From Hermatobates lingyangjiaoensis (lineage: Eukaryota > Arthropoda > Insecta > Hemiptera > Hermatobatidae), in assembly GCA_026182355.1 (NCBI GenBank), contig JAPFBL010000001.1, forward strand, positions 496,001 through 560,000: a stretch of DNA of 64,000 nt, given 5' to 3'. Below are positions 58,946 through 64,000 of this stretch, piece by piece. The position numbers and the translations under genes are program-made. Positions within the stretch are counted from its first letter, which is position 1. Each line of letters begins with the position of its first letter. The notes under the pieces were generated by a model, which was not told where the DNA came from, ran no database searches, and saw nothing but the letters and a program-made list of their open reading frames with translations.

Positions 58946-60803
58946 AGTTCAGACAAATAAATGAGTGATATTTATATAAGCTAGTTGGCTCAGTTTACTG
59001 TGGAATGAATATTTTGAGCATTTTTCTTCTTTCATCTATATTATTTTATTTGTTTCCTCGAAATTAAATTTTTGACAGACTTTTCTAAAAGAGTAAAGCA
59101 GTATAGTAACTGTTATCATGTTAGAATTATATTTCTGTTAAAAAAAATTACATACATTTAAAAAACTGCAAAACTTATAAAAGTACAAAAAGAAAATTGC
59201 TTTTTCAACCAGACAGAAAAATAAAGTTTTTCATAAATTTTACAGAATTTCTTGATACTTATGTGTACATAAAGAAAATTGCTTAAAGTTAAATGTTTTC
59301 GAACCCTAAGACTAATAAGTAATATATGGAGTTGCCTGCACGCAACAATGGAATAAGTAAACGAATGATGAAACTCATACTTAAGTTAATAATTCAATTC
59401 TTTGACTGATTGCGAAGGCAAATTAACTTTAATCAGAATCTTTTTGGTTAACTTTAATTTTAACCAAAATTATTCAAAATAATGATTAAAAACTGTTAAT
59501 AATAATCTTATGTATTCATCCAAATTAAAGCATTGATTGGAAATTTTTTTGCTTTGGGTTAGTTATGTTCTAAGCTGATTTTAATTTTTAAGTGTTATTC
59601 TAGTTTCTCATGATTAAGAGGAAGTCCTGGATTTATTCTTCTCACATTTTTTAAACGTGGCTATGAGATTGAAGAGATGCATTCTGTTTGTTAAACATTT
59701 TTCATTCTTGTGTCTCTCAAAAATTATAACAATACATATTGAAATTAATTCATTGAAAATGATTAACGTTGATAATTTTAATTGCTTTTTCTTGTAATTA
59801 AGGCACGGAAACAGATTCTTATATGGCCCAAGCTTTTGATATAGTATTCTTCACAACATTGAAGAGGGTGATAATTTGAAATAATTGTAATCACTGTAAT
59901 ACCAAGTTTACATGTAGGTAAAATGAAAAGATTTTTTATTCAATTCACTGGCGTTTAGCAATTTTAATAATTATTCGGAGAATTATCCCTTAGCTGCTTG
60001 GTGTACTGGTATTGAATAGCGAGTTTGGGTTAACTTACATAAGGAAGACATTTAAAACTAAAAATAGAGAGTGACATTTACAATATATATTGATATAAAA
60101 TATATGTGTACAAGAAATTCCTCCTATTATATGTATATTTCATTAAAGCGAACCGCAATCTCAGCAGTCACCATCTATCTACTAACTGTGAGATTCGATC
60201 TTAAGAACCAATTGGGTTTAAAAAAAACATTAGAGGGAAAATTTTTCTATGAAACAACCACAGCTTGAAACAATTTTCCTCTTAAAGGGAGTTGTACAAT
60301 TACATGTAAACATGTTTAAAGGACCAACAAAAAAGATATAACGAAATTAGTGCGGTCTTTAGTTATTTGTAAACAAATATTAAAAACGGTATAAGATATT
60401 TAACAAAATATAGATCAATTGGAATAAGTCAGTAAGTAAAATCTCAAAAATTAATAAACTTCTTATTAATTATTTTAACTCTTTTTGAAATGGATACATA
60501 TTTTGTATGATAATGAATATGATTGATATCACATTGAATTATTTTCACCTCAAAAGAAATGTAAAAAGACCAAATTAATAATAAAAGTACAATTATTATT
60601 GTTATTATAAAGTTTTGTTAGAATATCATAGTTTATCAACATTAAATGAAGAATGACAGATAGTCTGCAACACTGTGTAATCAAAAGGTAGCTGGCGGTT
60701 TTATCAAACTGAACGGCGTGTGATAAGGTTCTAGTTGGTTAATCTATTTATACACGTAAAATAGGAAACTAAATTAAATTTGTTCTGTTTATTTTTTTCT
60801 TCA
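58946..60803. other. Intergenic, upstream of the coiled-coil gene
   Basis: AT-rich with a very weak GTGGCC-type end near 59325-59360. No exon in frame with the downstream ORF is evident. No clear promoter can be told from background. Confidence 0.5.
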
Positions 60804-61601
60804 ATGGATTTATCGCATTTCTGTAATTGTGAAAATATTGAGTCATGTTGGAAAATTTTACGTGCCGAACTGGACTTATTGTATGATTTACGTGATAATT
60901 GTATGAATTTAAGAGAGGGAACAGACGGAATTGTCTTCCTTATAAATTGTTTGTGGTTAGTGGTTAGAAAAGGAAGGAACAAAATTAATGTCATTAACGA
61001 ACTTCAGGAAAAGAACCAGTTATTACAAGGTGAAATTAATACTTTAAACAATAATAGAAAGTATTTGCAGAGTGAAATAAAAAATATGTCCAAAGAAATT
61101 GGTCAATTGAAAAATACTATTTCAAAAAATGACAAATATATTACCACTGTGAATGCCCAGTTAAAGGTAGTTAAGCAAGAGTATGGTAGGTTGAGAAACT
61201 CCTATGATACTGATAGAAAACTTCATAGTAAAATTATCCGGCAGAAAGATGGGTCAATTGACACTTTGAAAGACTTTTTGTATAATAATAGAAGAACTAG
61301 TAGAAGTGTAACTCGAAAACCAGATAATCCTAATATTACCACTGGTTTAGAAAAATCTCTTGAAAGTTGTGTAAAAAACCTGGATTCTAATATACAATCA
61401 TTATTAGTAGAAAACCTTAATTTAAAAGATACATTAATTTCTACATTATTTAGATTTATTGAATCACTTAAGAGTACGATTAAAACTGGACCATTAAAAG
61501 AATTTACTCCTCAGTTGTTGTTTGACATGCCTACAGAATTATTTATTCAAAAAGTTGTTTTCTTAACTAATGAATGTGCTAAAGTAATTGAAAATACGTA
61601 A
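60804..61601 (+). CDS. SSX2IP/ADIP-like coiled-coil protein, single exon (265 aa)
   Basis: The frame is open further upstream only via a TTG, so I start at the ATG at 60804 (TTCAATGG). The protein opens MDLSHFCNCENIESC, like the FC-x-x-[ED]N[IL]-x-x-C start of the ADIP domain of SSX2IP (afadin- and alpha-actinin-binding protein), a centrosome and cell-junction protein. A long coiled coil follows (about residues 65-150: VINELQEKNQLLQGEINTLN, MSKEIGQLKNTISK, AQLKVVKQEYGRLRN). LKDFLYNNRR, a polar linker, LLVENLNLKDTLI and FDMPTELFIQKVV come after it. It is about half the length of vertebrate SSX2IP (about 614 aa) and has no introns, so it may be a compact gene or an intact retrocopy. AATAAA lies at 61645-61650, 44 bases past the stop. 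The family call is from memory of the motif pattern and is moderate. Confidence 0.6.
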   Translation: MDLSHFCNCENIESCWKILRAELDLLYDLRDNCMNLREGTDGIVFLINCLWLVVRKGRNKINVINELQEKNQLLQGEINTLNNNRKYLQSEIKNMSKEIGQLKNTISKNDKYITTVNAQLKVVKQEYGRLRNSYDTDRKLHSKIIRQKDGSIDTLKDFLYNNRRTSRSVTRKPDNPNITTGLEKSLESCVKNLDSNIQSLLVENLNLKDTLISTLFRFIESLKSTIKTGPLKEFTPQLLFDMPTELFIQKVVFLTNECAKVIENT

Positions 61602-61644
61602 TGAAATTTTATTTATTTCTGAACATTTTTGACTCTTTAGTTGT

Positions 61645-61650
61645 AATAAA
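61645..61650 (+). terminator. Polyadenylation signal AATAAA
   Basis: A perfect AATAAA 44 bases downstream of the coiled-coil gene's stop. Well placed, though common in AT-rich DNA. Confidence 0.5.
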
Positions 61651-61758
61651 ATTGTATGTCCTTAATTTTTATTTGTAACAATATATCCTATAAATTTCTC
61701 TTTAGTTGAAATGGTACCTGCTTTAAAATAACTGTTTTTTTTATATAATTCAAGACAC

Positions 61759-61918
61759 TATTTACGCAAGACATATTACAATTAATACTCTATGTAATTC
61801 CTTCGAATCCAAATTAATATTAGTCAATCAATTAATATCCAATTCAATATACTATTTACACAATTAATACTGTAAACAATTCCTTCGAATCCAATTAATA
61901 TTAGTCAAGAAACTAATA
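61759..61918. repeat. 80-bp direct duplication
   Basis: CTATTTAC, ACAATTAATACT and AATTCCTTCGAATCC then ATTAATATTAGTCAA appear twice, offset by 80 bases (61779 and 61859 for ACAATTAATACT). Confidence 0.85.
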
Positions 61919-63138
61919 TTAATTTAGATCTATTAATCGGAAAGAAAAGTGAAAACCCTATTTTTATTGACAAACTATTTTTCATATTTTAATGGAAGAG
62001 GTAAAATGACTGTTAATTATTACAGCATTTAGATAGAAGTAACTTTACTCAGATATGCAATAGATAACTAATTCTTGGTTGATACATACTAAAGTTTAAA
62101 ATTCCTGAATTTGACGGTTTATGTTATATATTACTGAATATATACTTTTTGGAGAATAGATTGGCTTTATAATTAATGATACCTTTTAAATGAACCGTTC
62201 AATTCTATTCTAATAGGAGTCCAGAAGTAACCATTGTAACAGATGTTTCAGTTAAGTTAATCTATATTATATTCAGAAAAATTCTAATCAAATTGTAGAC
62301 TAATTCTTCTCATGGAAGGTGCATATGTATGAAAGAGTTGGAATCATAGATTTTCTATTCTAAATATGATAATTACAGACCAGTTTTCTTCATTTTCATT
62401 ATATAACCTTTTATTCTGGGGTAACCTAAAGAAGAAGTACAAACTTCATCCTTATTAGAAAATGTTATTGTAATATACCAGGTCCATTTTAACTTCAGAA
62501 GAAAACATATAATTTCAATTTTATACATACTAAAATTTGTCGTATAAACTTACATGTATACGTACTTTTTAGAGATGGGAATCTAATAGGTAATAATAGC
62601 TAATTATGTAAAATTAGCATTGAGATTTTTTAACATGTATATTCATTGATGCATTCCAAGCTTCTCATTTCAATAACGGGTCAAGGTGCTTGAGTGATGT
62701 GCTTCCTGCTAATCTGTAGAACTTGAGTTCGTTGTTCGTTCTATCTCAGCTTTCCTGAAGCAAGAGATTGAAACATTTTTTCCTCGTGGTAGAGGATATT
62801 GTAACACTCTTTGACCCACCTATTTTAAATGAAAGTAGGCAAAATATTAAGAGGAATGGAGTATTTTAAGACTCCAACGTTGAATTAAAACACTCATATG
62901 TCCTACCTGTAACTATAATGGTTGCCACTTATTAAATGGTGTTCTAAATTGTTTTCAATGCCCGAACATATAGGCTTTCACTTTTATTTCTGTTCTTGGT
63001 GCAGAAAGTTTTACTCTTTTATTATTTATCAATTACTTAGTTATGGATCAGTCATATTACATGGGGTTGATTTTACATCAGACGACCTTCAAGTTGCCTC
63101 ACTGAAGTTTATAAAAGAGGTATCTTTTACTACTAATT
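61919..63138. other. Intergenic, nothing recognised
   Basis: AT-rich; no gene. The 89-codon frame at 62922-63191 runs into the SINE and is not called. Confidence 0.5.
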
Positions 63139-63398
63139 TGTGGGGGGCGGGGGTAGCCCGGTGGACTGGTAGATCCCCACTCTGTTCCTAGATTTATTCT
63201 TGTGGGAAGTGATAAAATCTCTGCACCTCGTCCCTCGGAGAGGACATAAGCAGTCGGCCACGATCTTGTATGATGTGAATAATTCACTGGAGTTAGGTAA
63301 AATGTAGGATACCCAATGTAGAATCTTCATTATGTGGCATTACAAAGTGCCAATGTTCGACCTATGTGTGGGACTGCCATTGCAACGTACGTAACCTA
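63139..63398 (+). mobile_element. tRNA-derived SINE, diverged copy
   Basis: On the plus strand it has GTAGCCCGGTGGACTGGTAG (box A region), then CTCGTCCCTCGGAGAGGAC, GAGTTAGGTAAAATGTAGGA, GTAGAATCTTCATTATGTGG and GTGGGACTGCCATTGCAAC. These align along the whole body of the SINE at 41288-41607. Box B is destroyed. Confidence 0.8.
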
Positions 63399-63545
63399 CT
63401 ACTATTGTCCCACCGAGAGCTTTAATGTCTTCTCTGAGGGATGGTGTGCACAAGATTTCTTATCTACCACATGAAAAGTCTAGTCACGGGATCTAACTAA
63501 CCTGCGATCTTCATCCTGCATACTCTTTCGCCTACACCTAATCAA
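63399..63545 (-). mobile_element. tRNA-derived SINE, partial inverted copy
   Basis: On the minus strand it reads GATTAGGTGTAGGCGAAAGA (tRNA head), GATCGCAGGTTAGTTAGATC (box B region), then ACACCATCCCTCAGAGAAG, matching the head and first part of the body of the SINE at 41288-41607. It lies tail to tail with the preceding copy. Confidence 0.65.
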
Positions 63546-64000
63546 GTGGAAAACCTACTTCAGTAAGTATTTTATATCAAAAGTGAATATTTCTCCAACT
63601 GATGTTAATTTTTAAAATGACAGAATACGAGTTCATTTTTATTTTTACAGCCAGATAAATTACTTTTTGTAAGAGAATAATATTCTGACAGTGTTGATAG
63701 GAATATTATTTTTTTTTTTAGATTTAAAATATTGAAAATGTGTTTTAATAAATCCAATCACCTTTCCCCCACAATGCAGTCGTTGCCAAAATTGCCTGAG
63801 AGTATAATTAAACTTTTCTCATTTTAGCAACCGACTAAAAAAATATTTAAAAAATAATATATCTGATGTTATATGTTTTTTTTTATTGCAGTTAACAAAG
63901 AAGTTATGTTATTCATAATAACTTCTTTGCCACAATATTCCCACATAGCATGAGTGCTTGTTCAGAGTAACGTATCGATAAATATTTAATTTCTAATTAC
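63546..64000. other. Intergenic, one hairpin
   Basis: AT-rich. A perfect 11-bp hairpin (AAAGAAGTTAT/ATAACTTCTTT, 10-base loop) lies at 63897-63928. No gene reaches the window edge. Confidence 0.5.

Overview
This is eukaryotic DNA, very AT-rich, with multi-kilobase introns, long TA microsatellites and many transposon remnants. Nothing bacterial is present. A CD36/SCRB-type receptor gene with phase-consistent introns, a D34D mariner, Helitrons, tRNA-derived SINEs and Penelope-style hammerhead-like motifs together suggest an invertebrate, most likely an arthropod; a chelicerate is only a guess.

Genes. Two loci look like genuine host genes. On the minus strand, 5085-18423 holds the first four coding exons of a CD36/scavenger receptor class B (SNMP-like) protein: exon 1 at 18268-18423, exon 2 at 11762-11919, exon 3 at 7727-7874 and exon 4 at 5085-5345. 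The splice phases agree at every junction and give 241 residues, about half of a normal family member. The remaining exons should lie left of the window. On the plus strand, 60804-61601 is an intact intronless 265-codon ORF encoding a coiled-coil protein that resembles SSX2IP/ADIP. Weaker coding-like stretches that I cannot name lie at 8489-8740, 13850-15050, 25471-25560 and 34752-35298.

Mobile DNA, left to right. A Helitron fragment with helicase remains is at 2934-4092. A foldback element with a hammerhead-like core lies at 13478-13692. TA microsatellites with a second hammerhead-like family fill 18940-19770. Another Helitron-type helicase pseudogene is at 20235-21143, and a tandem array of about 170-bp units is at 24290-25400. 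The most striking structure is 28798-34038: two near-identical 2.2-kb composite Helitrons in opposite orientation, the right one sitting inside an older repeat whose unoccupied relative is at 55416/55417. Further right come more hammerhead-like elements (37206-37745), a decayed mariner (40238-41002), a tRNA-SINE (41288-41607), a foldback element (44885-45355), a 345-bp mini-Helitron (47678-48022), another foldback (51977-52240), an 0.8-kb tandem duplication (53432-55061), a hammerhead/TA cluster (57121-58945) and a tail-to-tail SINE pair (63139-63545).

How it fits together. The window is mostly intron and intergenic DNA colonised by rolling-circle transposons and by short foldback elements. 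The ends of these foldbacks share a CUGANGA...GAAA core with covarying stems, which I read as decayed Penelope-type or retrozyme-like units. Everything here is by eye; no alignment or profile search was run.
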